This document shows, piece by piece, positions 1-8,810 of a DNA stretch of 64,000 bases. A model generated the notes under the pieces. That model was not told the DNA's origin, did not search any database, and saw only the letters and a program-made list of their open reading frames with translations. The DNA is taken from contig NZ_WOVL01000004.1 in assembly GCF_009737085.1 (NCBI RefSeq), forward strand, positions 168,098 to 232,097. The letters run 5' to 3'. The DNA comes from Paenibacillus sp. NEAU-GSW1 (GTDB lineage: Bacteria > Bacillota > Bacilli > Paenibacillales > Paenibacillaceae). Numbering within the stretch: position 1 is the first letter of the stretch; the number at the start of each line of letters is the position of its first letter. The position numbers and the translations under genes were made by a program.

Positions 1-772
1 GACCGCCTTGAGAACCAGGGAATACAGCTTTATCGATAGCAGGAGCCCATTCTTTACGGCACAAGATCATGCCGCCGCGTGGTCCGCGAAGCGTTTTGTG
101 CGTAGTTGTTGTAACAAAATGCGCGTGAGGAACTGGGCTTGGGTGCAGACCCGCAGCTACCAGACCTGCGATGTGCGCCATGTCCACCATGAACAATGCG
201 CCTACGTCTTGAGCGATTTTGCCGAGTTTTTCGAAGTCGATCGTACGCGGGTACGCGCTTGCGCCTGCAACGATCAGACGAGGGCGATGTTTGAAAGCCG
301 CTTTGCGCACTTCTTCATAATCGATTGTGAATGTATCTTCGCTAACGCCGTAAGCAACGAAGTTGTACAGCAAGCCGGATGCGTTAACCGGGCTGCCGTG
401 CGTCAAGTGGCCGCCGTGCGCCAGGTTCATGCCGAGAACCGTGTCGCCAGGTTTCAACACAGCAAGGTAAACTGCCATGTTCGCTTGCGCGCCGGAGTGA
501 GGCTGAACGTTCGCATGCTCAGCGCCGAAAATTTCTTTCGCGCGATCGCGGGCGATATCTTCAACAACGTCAACGTGCTCACAGCCGCCGTAGAAACGTT
601 TGCCTGGGTAGCCTTCCGCATATTTGTTCGTCAGTACGGAACCAAGCGCTTCGATAACCGCTTCGCTAACGATGTTCTCAGAAGCGATCAACTCAATGTT
701 GTCGCGTTGGCGCTGCAGCTCAAGGCCCATTGCCTTCAAAACTTCTGGATCTTGTTTACGTAGATTTTCCAT
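1..772 (-). CDS. glyA: Serine hydroxymethyltransferase (partial, C-terminus beyond window)
   Basis: PLP enzyme that interconverts serine and glycine and charges tetrahydrofolate with a one-carbon unit; cytoplasmic. Translating the minus strand from the ATG at 772 gives [18 protein letters not shown], then [19 protein letters not shown], the active-site segment [11 protein letters not shown] with the PLP-binding lysine, and finally FPGSQGG at the window edge. About 257 of roughly 415 residues are present, so the gene is cut by the window and not broken. A GGAGGC ribosome-binding site lies 6 nt upstream of the start. It heads the same-strand block shared with Bacillus (glyA to prfA). Identity is firm from the conserved motifs. 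Confidence 0.95.
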   Translation of the reverse strand, partial: MENLRKQDPEVLKAMGLELQRQRDNIELIASENIVSEAVIEALGSVLTNKYAEGYPGKRFYGGCEHVDVVEDIARDRAKEIFGAEHANVQPHSGAQANMAVYLAVLKPGDTVLGMNLAHGGHLTHGSPVNASGLLYNFVAYGVSEDTFTIDYEEVRKAAFKHRPRLIVAGASAYPRTIDFEKLGKIAQDVGALFMVDMAHIAGLVAAGLHPSPVPHAHFVTTTTHKTLRGPRGGMILCRKEWAPAIDKAVFPGSQGG

Positions 773-868
773 GATATTGCCTCCTTAGATTGTACGAAGC
801 AGCTTGCCTCGTCATATTTTGCTAAAAGCATATGGTTATAACAAAATAACGCTTGTATTGCAGCCTGC

Positions 869-1507
869 TTAATCGCAGGTTCCCGGCGATTGCTCTATCG
901 CCAGGCCGCCGCCGCCGGCTCCGCCTTCCGCCTCCAGCGAGTAAACGGCGCGAACGCCGCCTATCAGCTTCGGTCTTGCGAACGCCATCGTAACATGCGC
1001 TTCGCCGATCTTTCGAATCGACGGACGTACCGGAACGGCAACCCGCCGCAGGTGCATGCCAATAAACGTATCGCCAATATCAATGCCCCCGTGAGCCGAG
1101 ACAGTCTCAACCAGGACTGCGTCTTGAAGATGCCGGAACGCATAAGCCGCCATTGATCCTCCCGCTTTCGGAACGGGTACGGCAGCGACGATCTCCAAGC
1201 TGTACTTCTCGGCCGCTTCACGGTTAACGACCAGCGCCCGGTTCAAATGCTCGCAGCATTGGAACACCGGATAAAACCCAAGATCCCGGCGAGCCGCTTC
1301 TACGCCGGCGAAAATTTGCGCGGCCGCTTCAACCGTTCCGGAAGTGCCGATTCGCTGCCCCAGCACTTCGCTTGTGCTGGTGCCAATTACGAGCAGCTGT
1401 CCCGGGGACAAGCTGCCCGCTGCGGCTAATTCCCGAACGATTCGCTCGACATCCGCCGCTATATTCTGGTTAGGATCATGTGCAACTGCTTGTATATTGT
1501 CGCTCAT
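869..1507 (-). CDS. ywlG: YwlG / UPF0340 family protein (TIGR01440)
   Basis: A 212-residue cytoplasmic protein of the UPF0340 family, whose biochemical role is not established. Recognisable family segments are SPGQLLVIGTSTSEV near residue 35, the EHLNRALVVNRE stretch near 85, VPVPKAGGSMA near 110 and AHGGIDIGDTFIGMHL near 140. Length matches the family (about 180-210). It sits between glyA and rpiB, the same position as ywlG in Bacillus subtilis, which supports the assignment. The C-terminal tail is unusually Gly/Ala rich (AEGGAGGGG). Start is the ATG at 1507, preceded by a GGGGA-type ribosome-binding site. Confidence 0.88.
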   Translation of the reverse strand: MSDNIQAVAHDPNQNIAADVERIVRELAAAGSLSPGQLLVIGTSTSEVLGQRIGTSGTVEAAAQIFAGVEAARRDLGFYPVFQCCEHLNRALVVNREAAEKYSLEIVAAVPVPKAGGSMAAYAFRHLQDAVLVETVSAHGGIDIGDTFIGMHLRRVAVPVRPSIRKIGEAHVTMAFARPKLIGGVRAVYSLEAEGGAGGGGLAIEQSPGTCD

Positions 1508-1538
1508 TGATGATCGTCCCCTTCTAGTCCATCCTGTG

Positions 1539-1991
1539 TTAACGCGTGAATTGCTTTTCGATTTCCATCACTTTGTTTACGCGGCCAAGATGGCGCCCGC
1601 CGTTCGAGAATGGCGTATCCAGCCAAATGCGAACAATTTCCTGTGCAACGCCAGGTCCGACAATCCGCTCGCCCATTGCCAACACGTTCGTATCGTTATG
1701 TTCGCGTGTCGCTTGCGCCGAGAACATATCATGCACGAGCGCGCAACGGATGCCGGGCACTTTATTCGCCGCAATCGACATGCCGATGCCAGTTCCGCAA
1801 ATGAGGATGCCGCGGTCCGCTTGGCCTTTCACAACACGATCGGCAACAGGGAGCGCGTAGTCTGGATAGTCAACCGATTGGCTGCAGTCGCAGCCGAGAT
1901 CTTCGATCTCATGTCCGAGCGAGATAAGGTATGGAACAATTTCGTCTTTCAAACGGTAGCCCGCGTGATCCGCGCCGATTGCAATTTTCAT
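1539..1991 (-). CDS. rpiB: Ribose-5-phosphate isomerase B
   Basis: Interconverts ribose 5-phosphate and ribulose 5-phosphate in the pentose phosphate pathway; soluble cytoplasmic enzyme of the RpiB/LacAB family. The start at 1991 (MKIAIGADHAGY) is chosen over an upstream in-frame codon because an AGGAGG lies just before it and the family begins exactly there. Key segments are GADHAGY near residue 8, the active-site CGTGIGMSIAANK with the catalytic cysteine near 65, and the HDxFSAxxTREHNDTN stretch near 88-103. At 150 residues it is full length. It follows ywlE and precedes ywlG as in Bacillus; a hairpin terminator lies between it and ywlE. Confidence 0.93.
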   Translation of the reverse strand: MKIAIGADHAGYRLKDEIVPYLISLGHEIEDLGCDCSQSVDYPDYALPVADRVVKGQADRGILICGTGIGMSIAANKVPGIRCALVHDMFSAQATREHNDTNVLAMGERIVGPGVAQEIVRIWLDTPFSNGGRHLGRVNKVMEIEKQFTR

Positions 1992-2154
1992 AATGGATAG
2001 CCTCCTGAAATGTGTTGCGGCCATATAGCCCTGTCATTTTCGTGTTCTTCCCGAGCATACGGTCTTATTATACCCAAAGCAGAAACGGCTTGCTTTGTTT
2101 TGCGTTGAGAAATATGCGCAAGCCTTCGGCACCATTCGAATGCGGCCGAAAAGA

Positions 2155-2179
2155 CGAAAAAAGAGCATGACATGCTCTT
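2155..2179 (-). terminator. Intrinsic terminator downstream of ywlE
   Basis: On the minus strand AAGAGCA and TGCTCTT pair around a 5-nt loop and are followed by TTTT. It lies 130 nt past the ywlE stop and before rpiB, so it may separate the two. The 2025-2308 gap holds nothing else that is clear. Confidence 0.55.
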
Positions 2180-2308
2180 CAGCATGCTGCTCTTTGCCCA
2201 GGCGACCGGCCGTATGTTCCGATGCTCCACCGTGGTTGCCCACTTCCGTCGCCAGTCACATCGGAAACCGTCTTTGTACCTTCATCATAGCCGAAACCTA
2301 ACTGAAAA

Positions 2309-2899
2309 TCAATAATGTGTTTCGCTGTTTTTTAGCTTTTCCAGAAGCTTCTGCAGCCCGACTTCGATTTCATTCGCGCAGCTGCGATACATATCAAGCG
2401 TGCCGCCAAACGGATCGACAATATCCATGCTCGGAATGCGCGACTCCAGCTCAAGCAGCTTCGCCCGCTCTTCCGCTGTCAGCTTTTGCCCGAGCGCCTG
2501 CTTCAAATGCATCTCCGAATAGAGTCTCTCCAGCTCTTCGATATCGGCAACCGCCGACTCATTCTGATGCGCAAACTCCTTCAGCGTATGGGTTTTGTCG
2601 ACTGCCTCGGGATACCATTGAAGCAGACCTCTTTTATGTCCGGAAGTCATCGTTAGAATCAGATCCGCCCAATCAACCGCCTCGCCGCTAATGGACCGTG
2701 ATGCTCCGTGATGCTCAACGCGCTTCTCGCGAAGCGTCTGTGCGGCATGGCCAGAAATCGCCAATCCGTCAATCGTGGAGACTCCGGCTGAACGAACCTC
2801 GATCCGTAAACCTTCGCGCTGCGCCATATCTTTCAGCATCGCTTCAGCCATTGGCGAACGGCAAGTATTGCCGGTACATACGAACAAGATGCGAGTCAA
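2309..2899 (-). CDS. ywlE: Protein-arginine phosphatase / low-molecular-weight phosphatase
   Basis: Member of the low-molecular-weight protein tyrosine phosphatase fold. The P-loop at residues 8-15 reads CTGNTCRS: the Cys is the nucleophile, and the Thr after Asn is the residue that gives Bacillus YwlE its preference for phosphoarginine over phosphotyrosine. YwlE reverses the McsB arginine-phosphorylation mark. The general-acid loop DPFGG is present near residue 160. At 196 residues it is longer than the usual 150: an insertion around residues 115-150 (YSEMHLKQALGQKLTAEE and neighbours) is charged and probably helical. Its neighbours rpiB and mntP match Bacillus order. The arginine-phosphatase call rests on the Thr and on synteny. 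Confidence 0.85.
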   Translation of the reverse strand: MTRILFVCTGNTCRSPMAEAMLKDMAQREGLRIEVRSAGVSTIDGLAISGHAAQTLREKRVEHHGASRSISGEAVDWADLILTMTSGHKRGLLQWYPEAVDKTHTLKEFAHQNESAVADIEELERLYSEMHLKQALGQKLTAEERAKLLELESRIPSMDIVDPFGGTLDMYRSCANEIEVGLQKLLEKLKNSETHY

Positions 2900-3011
2900 G
2901 CTGCATCCCCCTCTCTATTGGTGAGCACGATCATTTTCAACATAGCTCTATTTTATCATATCTCTGAAAGGTTAAGTTAACAGGACAAAATTAGCATTTT
3001 ACGCCCGCTGC

Positions 3012-3572
3012 TTACAAAATAAACAGAACGCCAAACACAAAAAGAATGGCCCCTCCGAACGCTTCGCCGTAACCGCCAAGGTTGCGGCTCACTTTGCGGC
3101 CCAGCATCAGCCCCATGCTCGACATCAGCCCGCCGAAAAAGCCGAACAATAAAATCGCCAGCAGTAAATCGGCCGCGAACATCCCGAGCGTCACGCCGAC
3201 AGAAAAAGAATCGATGCTTACGCTTAATGCAAAAACGATCGTGCCCCAGCCGGAGCGATAATCGAACGCGCGCACCTCGTCCCCCTTGAGCGAATTATAA
3301 ATCATATGCCCGCCAAGCAGCACAAGCAGCACGCCGGCTGCAGTCGTCGCCACATGGCCAAGCAGATCGCTTACAAATTGACCGGCAAAGATGCCTCCGA
3401 GAGGCATAATAATATGAAACAGCGCAATAATGCCGCTTAGCCGCAAAATATCGCGCAGCCTGATTCCTTTCAATCCAATGCCGATGCCGAGCGAAAAAGC
3501 ATCCATGCCGAGCGCCATCGCCATAATAAGCAGCGTCGCAAACTGACCGGCGTGCAATGCGGCGTTATCCAC
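3012..3572 (-). CDS. mntP: Manganese efflux pump MntP
   Basis: Six-helix inner-membrane exporter that relieves Mn(II) excess (MntP/YwlD, PF02659). The acidic motifs ALGMDAFSLG (helix 1) and SVSIDSFSVGVTLG (mid-protein) carry the conserved membrane Asp residues and come from an internal duplication. The GTG at 3572 is taken as the start because an AGGGAGG sits 8 nt upstream. The resulting 186 residues match the family, whereas the frame could open upstream as far as 3659 without a ribosome-binding site. It lies between ywlE and ywlC as in Bacillus. No riboswitch is visible in the short upstream gap. Confidence 0.9.
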   Translation of the reverse strand: MDNAALHAGQFATLLIMAMALGMDAFSLGIGIGLKGIRLRDILRLSGIIALFHIIMPLGGIFAGQFVSDLLGHVATTAAGVLLVLLGGHMIYNSLKGDEVRAFDYRSGWGTIVFALSVSIDSFSVGVTLGMFAADLLLAILLFGFFGGLMSSMGLMLGRKVSRNLGGYGEAFGGAILFVFGVLFIL

Positions 3573-3681
3573 GTCTCTCGCCTCCCTGTCCATCCATTCT
3601 TTACCCAACATATGCGGGCAGGCGGACAAACATACAAAGAGGTTGAAGCCGTTGGACAAAACGCGTAAAAAAACAATGCGG

Positions 3682-4773
3682 TTACAGCTGCGTAATTCGA
3701 TTGCCTGCCGCTTTAGCGAGCCTGTTCATCAGCGCCATGCCGATGCCTTGCTCCTCGCAGCCTTCCGCCCAAATGCGCTGGACGCCTTCGGCGTCAAACT
3801 GCCGAAGAGCGGCGTACAAACGCTGCGCCGCCTGTGCCAACTGGCTTTCGCTGCCGTAAGAGAGCACGGCATCGGCAGCGAACTGCGGCGCGCGCTCAGC
3901 GAACGCGAGCACGCCGGTTTTCTCGCCGCGGCTCTTCGCTGCGGCGACTTGTTGTTCAATATATGCGGCGACTTTGGCGGCGTCGCCTTGGACGATCTCC
4001 ATTACGCCGCGCGGGGCGTAATGCGTATATTTCATGCCCGGCGAGCGAGGCGCTTCCGCCTCTGCCGCCGCCGATTCTGTTGGCGGCGGAGGGGCGTCGA
4101 CCTCCGCTTCGGGAACGGCGTGCCGCAGCTGCTCAGCTGTAATGCCGCCAGGCCGCAAAATGCGAATCGCATTCGGACCGGTCAGTTCGACCACCGTCGA
4201 CTCCAAACCGACGCCGGTCGGCCCTCCGTCTACAATGCCGCTAATCGCGCCGTCCAAGTCTTCCAGCACATGCGCCGCTGTTGTCGGGCTAGGCCGCCCG
4301 GAGCGATTGGCGCTTGGCGCAGCGACCGGACAGCCGGCCCCTCGAATAAGCGCTAGTGCTGCCGTATGGTCGGGCATGCGTACGCCGACCGTCGCAAGTC
4401 CCGCCGTTACGAGCGGCGATACCGCATCCGGCAGCACCGGCAGCACAATCGTCAACGGCCCCGGCCAGAACTGTTCCATCAGCCGGCTAGCCAGCTGCGG
4501 ATACGGATGCACCAGTCCATTCAATTGGCTGACATCCGCAATATGTACAATAAGCGGATTGTCGGACGGTCGTCCTTTTGCCTTGAAAATGCCGCTTACC
4601 GCGTCCGAATTCCGCGCATCCGCCCCTATGCCGTATACCGTCTCTGTTGGAAAAGCGACCAGCTTCCCTGTCCTTAGCAATTGTGCAGCCTCGGCCAGCT
4701 GCTCGCTTAACGCGTCCGCAGACTGCTCGGACGATTGTTCTTCAACAATCCGCCACTGTTTCGTCGTCATCAT
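3682..4773 (-). CDS. ywlC: Threonylcarbamoyl-AMP synthase (Sua5/YwlC)
   Basis: Makes threonylcarbamoyl-AMP from threonine, bicarbonate and ATP, the first step of t6A modification at position 37 of ANN-decoding tRNAs. The N-terminal YrdC domain (about residues 25-215) shows FPTETVYGIGADA, KGRPSDNPLIVH, PGPLTIVLP and APSANRSGRPSPT. An Ala/Pro-rich linker (near 225-245) containing PPPPTES leads to a C-terminal Sua5 domain of about 110 residues that starts with the linker motif PGMKYTHYAP. At 363 residues it is the long Sua5 form, not the short TsaC. Alternative starts a codon apart (MM) cannot be separated. Confidence 0.93.
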   Translation of the reverse strand: MMTTKQWRIVEEQSSEQSADALSEQLAEAAQLLRTGKLVAFPTETVYGIGADARNSDAVSGIFKAKGRPSDNPLIVHIADVSQLNGLVHPYPQLASRLMEQFWPGPLTIVLPVLPDAVSPLVTAGLATVGVRMPDHTAALALIRGAGCPVAAPSANRSGRPSPTTAAHVLEDLDGAISGIVDGGPTGVGLESTVVELTGPNAIRILRPGGITAEQLRHAVPEAEVDAPPPPTESAAAEAEAPRSPGMKYTHYAPRGVMEIVQGDAAKVAAYIEQQVAAAKSRGEKTGVLAFAERAPQFAADAVLSYGSESQLAQAAQRLYAALRQFDAEGVQRIWAEGCEEQGIGMALMNRLAKAAGNRITQL

Positions 4774-4876
4774 CTATGCTCAACCTTTGCTCGTTCGTAA
4801 TGGAAAATGAAACTTCGGCAACTTACTAATGGCGTTATTATAACACATGCCGATTTGGCGACAAGGTCAAGCTTTA

Positions 4877-4915
4877 GATTGTGAGATTGAGATTGAGATT
4901 GAGATTAAGATTCAA
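4877..4915. repeat. Hexanucleotide microsatellite
   Basis: About five tandem copies of GAGATT, with decay at both ends, lie directly after the spoIIR stop in the gap to ywlC. Slippage-prone; no function seen. Confidence 0.7.
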
Positions 4916-4916
4916 A

Positions 4917-5675
4917 TTAAGCAAACAGGCCTTTTAACCAGGCGCCTAGCTTTTGAAGCATTTCCCACAGGAAAAACTTCGCTTCCGGCGCTTCGCCTTC
5001 TGCTTTGTCGGCATCGGCGGCTTTGGAGCCGGATTCCGCTTGCTTTTTGTCGGCCTTAACAAGCTTGGCATCTGTTTGATCCGGCGATTGAGCGGATTTG
5101 GCAGTTTTGTCGGAAGCGGCATCCGCAGACGCCAGAGCTGCTTCATCAGCCGGCGCAGCCTCGCCCGTAGCCGCATCAACAAAGCAGAGCGGCGGGAAAA
5201 GCACGCACCACCAGTTTTGTCCTTTGCCTTCGCCAAGCGTAATCAGCAATGCTTCATATTCACCGGCAGGATACACGTCTCCGCCGTACATTTTCGCAGG
5301 AAAAGGAACCATGCCCAGTTGGGCGCTATAGGAGTAATCAAAGCCGCGGCTTTCCAGTACGTCGCCAACGATCGCTTCAATTTCGCCCATGTGGCTTTGC
5401 ATCGTAACACGCGCTTCTTCAATCGTTTGCGGACCTGTTACCCAATTGTTCATGGCGTCCACAACAGCGTCCCGAACGACGCGTTTGACCGCTTGATCGG
5501 CAGGAGCGTCCGAATTGGCTAAAATGCGCAGACGAATCGATTCTTGCGGGATTTGACCGCTCGCAACAGCAGCATCCATCTGCTGAAGCTCCCAGCTCAT
5601 AATGAGCATAATAAGAACAAAAATAATGTATCCGTACGATTTACGATAAGAAAAACGGGAATGATTGCGGGACAT
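4917..5675 (-). CDS. spoIIR: Stage II sporulation protein R
   Basis: Secreted signalling protein made in the forespore that triggers SpoIIGA to process pro-sigma E in the mother cell. One N-terminal membrane or signal segment (YGYIIFVLIMLIMSW, near residues 15-30) is followed by the SpoIIR domain with IRLRILANSDAPADQAVKR, AQLGMVPFPAKMYGG and GQNWWCVLFPPLCFVD. After about residue 170 comes a family-atypical Ala/Lys/Asp-rich tail of about 65 residues before FFLWEMLQKLGAWLKGLF. The ATG at 5675 is chosen for the AGGAG 10 nt upstream. It lies between prmC and ywlC, as in Bacillus. Confidence 0.9.
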   Translation of the reverse strand: MSRNHSRFSYRKSYGYIIFVLIMLIMSWELQQMDAAVASGQIPQESIRLRILANSDAPADQAVKRVVRDAVVDAMNNWVTGPQTIEEARVTMQSHMGEIEAIVGDVLESRGFDYSYSAQLGMVPFPAKMYGGDVYPAGEYEALLITLGEGKGQNWWCVLFPPLCFVDAATGEAAPADEAALASADAASDKTAKSAQSPDQTDAKLVKADKKQAESGSKAADADKAEGEAPEAKFFLWEMLQKLGAWLKGLFA

Positions 5676-5809
5676 ATAACACAAGCTCCTCTCGATGCAC
5701 CCGTCGGTGCTTCAGCTTGCGTTCCGGAACGTATCTATCCGTCAGTATGTCCGCGATTCCCGCTCTATAAACCTTTGAATCTATAATCTCTTTAAAAAGA
5801 TTGCTAGAA

Positions 5810-6220
5810 GCGCGAAAATGGCCTTACAACTCGGCGCGCTCCTGCGGGGCGCGGCTGTAAGGCCGGTTTTGGGCTTACAGCTGTTTTGTTTGCCGCTGGC
5901 ATGCCTATTTTCCGCGCATGTAAGCGCGAAAATGGCCTTACAACTCGGCGCACACTTGCGGGGCGCGGCTGTAAGGCCGGTTTTGGGCTTACAGCTGTTT
6001 TGTTTGCCGCTGGCATGCCTCTTATCGCGCATGTAAGCGCGAAAATGGCCTTACAACTCGGCGCGCTCCTGCGGGGCGCGGCTGTAAGGCCGGTTTTGGG
6101 CTTACAGCTGTTTTGTTTGCCGCTGGCATGCCTCTTATCGCGCATGTAAGCCCGAAAATGGCCTTACAACTCGGCGCGCTCCTGCGGGGCGCGGCTGTAA
6201 GGCCGGTTTTGGGCTTAAGG
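5810..6220. repeat. Family A tandem repeat, about 3.6 copies of 113-114 bp
   Basis: Copies begin at 5810, 5924, 6037 and 6150. Each unit contains GGCCTTAC...GTAAGGCC inverted halves, the segment CGAAAATGGCCTTACAACTC and GCTGTAAGGCCGG. Copies are almost identical, differing by a few substitutions. The open frames across it on both strands simply mirror the repeat and have no ribosome-binding site. The rest of the 5676-6274 gap shows nothing clear. The same core recurs at 12.7, 37.4 and 49.6-51.1 kb. Confidence 0.92.
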
Positions 6221-6274
6221 CTAACGCCGAAGCCCGACTAGACGAGGGAGCTTCTCGAGCTATGGCGCCTCCGC

Positions 6275-7213
6275 CTAGTTCGTGTGCTTAATCGCCAACA
6301 CATGCCGTTCTATGCCGGCATAGTCGTTGATGATGCGCACCTCGTCCCAGGCGCCGAACGCCTCGAGCAGCGCGGCAACGTCGCGAGCTTGGCCCATGCC
6401 AAGCTCGAAGCCGACGATGCGCGGCGTCTGCCGCAGCAACGGCAGCTGCTCCGCCATGCGGCGGTACGGGTCCAGCCCGTCCGCCCCGCCATCCAGCGCG
6501 AGCCGCGGCTCAAAGTCGCGCACCTCGCGCTGCAAGCCCGCGAGATCATCCGCCGGTATATACGGCGGATTGGACACAAGCACGTCGGCCGCCAACCCGG
6601 CCGACGCCCCCTCGGCGCCGACCGCGAACGGCGCCAGCAGGTCGCCCTGCACGAACGAAATGCGGTCCGCCGCCTCATGGCGGACCGCATTCGCGCGGGC
6701 GACAGCGAGCGCGTCCGGCGACAGGTCGGACGCGTTCACGCGCCAGCCCGGACGCTGCGCAGCGAGCGTCACGGCGATGGCGCCGCTGCCGGTCCCGACG
6801 TCCAGCACCGTCGGCGCGGCAGCGCCCTCAGGCGGCCATAATGCGTCGGCCGCCTCCAGCACCGCCTCGACGAGCAGCTCCGTCTCGGGGCGCGGGATCA
6901 AGACGGCCGGTGTCACCGCGAACGGCCGTCCGTAAAACCATTGCTCGCCGATAATATATTGCACCGGCTCGCCCGCTGCCTTGCGGCGAACGGCATCCAT
7001 CCATGCCTCCGCCTTCTCAGAAGGAAACCGCTCCGCCCAATCGCGGAGCAGCGCGGAACGCTCGATGCCGAGCACATGCAGCAGCAGCCGTTCCGCATTC
7101 GGACGCGCTTCCTCCACGCCCTGCTCAGCCAAAAACGAAGAAGCCTGCAAGCAGGCTTCCCTAATCGTATAGGCCGGCTCATAAAACGGCCGGTCAGCAG
7201 CCTTTTCACTCAT
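6275..7213 (-). CDS. prmC: Peptide chain release factor N5-glutamine methyltransferase
   Basis: SAM-dependent enzyme that methylates the Gln of the GGQ motif in release factors RF1 and RF2. The N-terminal helical substrate-binding domain (to about residue 95) is followed by the Rossmann methyltransferase domain with VLDVGTGSGAIAVTLA (SAM loop) and the catalytic VSNPPYIP, the NPPY motif of N5-glutamine methyltransferases. The start at 7213 (MSEKAADRP) is preferred because an AAGGGGA lies upstream. The 312 residues are slightly longer than the usual 280-290. It sits 80 nt downstream of its substrate gene prfA, the standard arrangement. Confidence 0.95.
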   Translation of the reverse strand: MSEKAADRPFYEPAYTIREACLQASSFLAEQGVEEARPNAERLLLHVLGIERSALLRDWAERFPSEKAEAWMDAVRRKAAGEPVQYIIGEQWFYGRPFAVTPAVLIPRPETELLVEAVLEAADALWPPEGAAAPTVLDVGTGSGAIAVTLAAQRPGWRVNASDLSPDALAVARANAVRHEAADRISFVQGDLLAPFAVGAEGASAGLAADVLVSNPPYIPADDLAGLQREVRDFEPRLALDGGADGLDPYRRMAEQLPLLRQTPRIVGFELGMGQARDVAALLEAFGAWDEVRIINDYAGIERHVLAIKHTN

Positions 7214-7295
7214 TGAGATAGTCCCCTTATCTTCAAATCCATATAAGAAAGAGGCGCAAGCGAAAGCTTGCACCTCTCCCCAATCGAACGAATGG

Positions 7296-8366
7296 TTAAT
7301 TCAGTTCTTTCTCCAGCAATTCCGCTTGCTCAGCGATCGTCAGCGACGACACGATTTCCGCCATGTCGCCGTTCATCACTTGATCGAGCTTATGCAGCGT
7401 CAAACCGATGCGGTGATCGGTTACGCGGCTTTGCGGAAAGTTGTATGTGCGAATCCGCTCGCTGCGGTCGCCCGTGCCGACTTTGCTTTTCCGTTCGCCG
7501 GCATATTTCGCTTCTTCCTCTTGGCGACGAATGTCGTAAATGCGGGCGCGAAGCACCTGCAACGCTTTCGCCTTGTTGTCATTTTGCGATTTGCCGTCCT
7601 GGCAAGTCGCCATGATGCCTGTCGGCACGTGCAATACGCGAACCGCCGACTTTGTCGTGTTAACGGACTGACCGCCCGCTCCACTGGAGCAGAACGTATC
7701 GATCCGGATGTCTTTATCGAGAATTTCAACTTCAACCTCTTCGATCTCCGGCATAACCGAGACCGTCGACGTCGATGTATGAATACGGCCGCCCGATTCC
7801 GTAACCGGAATGCGCTGCACGCGGTGTGCGCCGCTCTCGTATTTCAGCTTGCTGTAAGCGCCTTTGCCCGTGATCATAAACACGACCTCTTTAAAGCCGC
7901 CCAAATCGTTCTCGCTAAGATCCATCAGCTCTACGCGCCAGCCCTGCGCATCCGCGAATTTCGTATACATCCGATACAGGTCGGATGCGAACAACGCCGC
8001 TTCGTCGCCGCCGGCAGCGCCGCGGATTTCCACGATTACGTTCTTGTCGTCGTTCGGATCCTTCGGCAGAAGAACGATCTTAATGGTTTCCTCAAGCTCT
8101 TCCTTGCGCGCCGAAAGCTCTTCGATTTCCATTTTTACCATTTCACGCATTTCGTCATCGAGCTTCTCGCCCTGCATCACTTTTGCGTCATCCAGCTGCT
8201 CCGACACATGCTTATATTCAGTATAGGCTTCATAAGCCTCCTGCAAATCCGACTGCTCCTTGGAATATTCCCGCAGGCGTTTCGGATCGCCGGCCACGTC
8301 CGGATCGCACAGCAATTCGCTTAGCTTCTCGTAACGGTCGGCTAGCGCTTGTAAACGGTCCAACAC
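7296..8366 (-). CDS. prfA: Peptide chain release factor 1
   Basis: Class I release factor recognising UAA and UAG. The 356 residues match RF1. The catalytic GGQ lies in [17 protein letters not shown] near residue 230. The stop-codon-reading loop has the RF1-type PxT ([14 protein letters not shown], near residue 190) and not the SPF of RF2. The first codon is GTG at 8366, eight bases after AGAGGTG, followed at once by TTG. It is the first gene of the prfA-prmC-spoIIR minus-strand series. Confidence 0.96.
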   Translation of the reverse strand: MLDRLQALADRYEKLSELLCDPDVAGDPKRLREYSKEQSDLQEAYEAYTEYKHVSEQLDDAKVMQGEKLDDEMREMVKMEIEELSARKEELEETIKIVLLPKDPNDDKNVIVEIRGAAGGDEAALFASDLYRMYTKFADAQGWRVELMDLSENDLGGFKEVVFMITGKGAYSKLKYESGAHRVQRIPVTESGGRIHTSTSTVSVMPEIEEVEVEILDKDIRIDTFCSSGAGGQSVNTTKSAVRVLHVPTGIMATCQDGKSQNDNKAKALQVLRARIYDIRRQEEEAKYAGERKSKVGTGDRSERIRTYNFPQSRVTDHRIGLTLHKLDQVMNGDMAEIVSSLTIAEQAELLEKELN

Positions 8367-8524
8367 TTTTCGTCACCTCTGTCATTATTCCGCATTAATA
8401 CCCTTTATTATAGCATATCAGCGCAATCGTTACGACTGGTGTATTTGCCTAAGTGCGAGAATGCCCTCAGCTTTCTATTCCTCCCCTTATTTCTTGCGCT
8501 CTGACGACCGCCTAATCATTGCTC

Positions 8525-8735
8525 TAACAGCCTGCATGGCCCTTAGAGTACATAAAATAAAGAGACCCAGCACCTCGTAGCGGACTTCAGTGCCCTTACA
8601 CTCGAGCAATCCGCCGAAGTTGGCCGAAAACAAGTCGATTTCTTTTTCCTAACGGCCTGCGAGGCCCTTAGATTGCACTAAAAGAGAGACCGAGCGGCTC
8701 GTAACGAACTTTAAGGCCCTTACGCCAGTAACAAG
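8525..8735. repeat. Family B repeat, two diverged copies 125 bp apart
   Basis: Two copies begin at 8525 and 8650: TAAC(A/G)GCCTGC...GGCCCTTAGA followed by GAGACC, GCTCGTA and CTTAC. The period of 125 bp and the order of short blocks match the better-preserved copies at 37.5-37.75 kb. They occupy the 444-bp gap between prfA and the copper gene, which otherwise holds only a terminator. Confidence 0.7.
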
Positions 8736-8756
8736 TCGCCGCAATAAAACACATAC

Positions 8757-8803
8757 AAAAAAACTGTCCCGTAAAGTCTACATAGAGACCTTGCAGAACA
8801 GCC
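8757..8803 (-). terminator. Intrinsic terminator after ycnI-like gene
   Basis: On the minus strand CTGTTC...GGACAG and an inner AGGTCT...AGACTTT pairing form a long stem with some G-U pairs, followed by seven Ts. It sits 8 nt past the stop of the copper gene. Confidence 0.75.
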
Positions 8804-8810
8804 CTTCAAC

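Noticed and set aside
8..763. Plus-strand 251-codon frame at the left edge
   Set aside because: Antisense shadow of glyA, which has motifs, a start and a ribosome-binding site on the minus strand.
5781..6149. Small proteins encoded by the 5.8-6.2 kb repeats on both strands
   Set aside because: Frames repeat with the 113-bp unit, have no ribosome-binding site and show no known domain.
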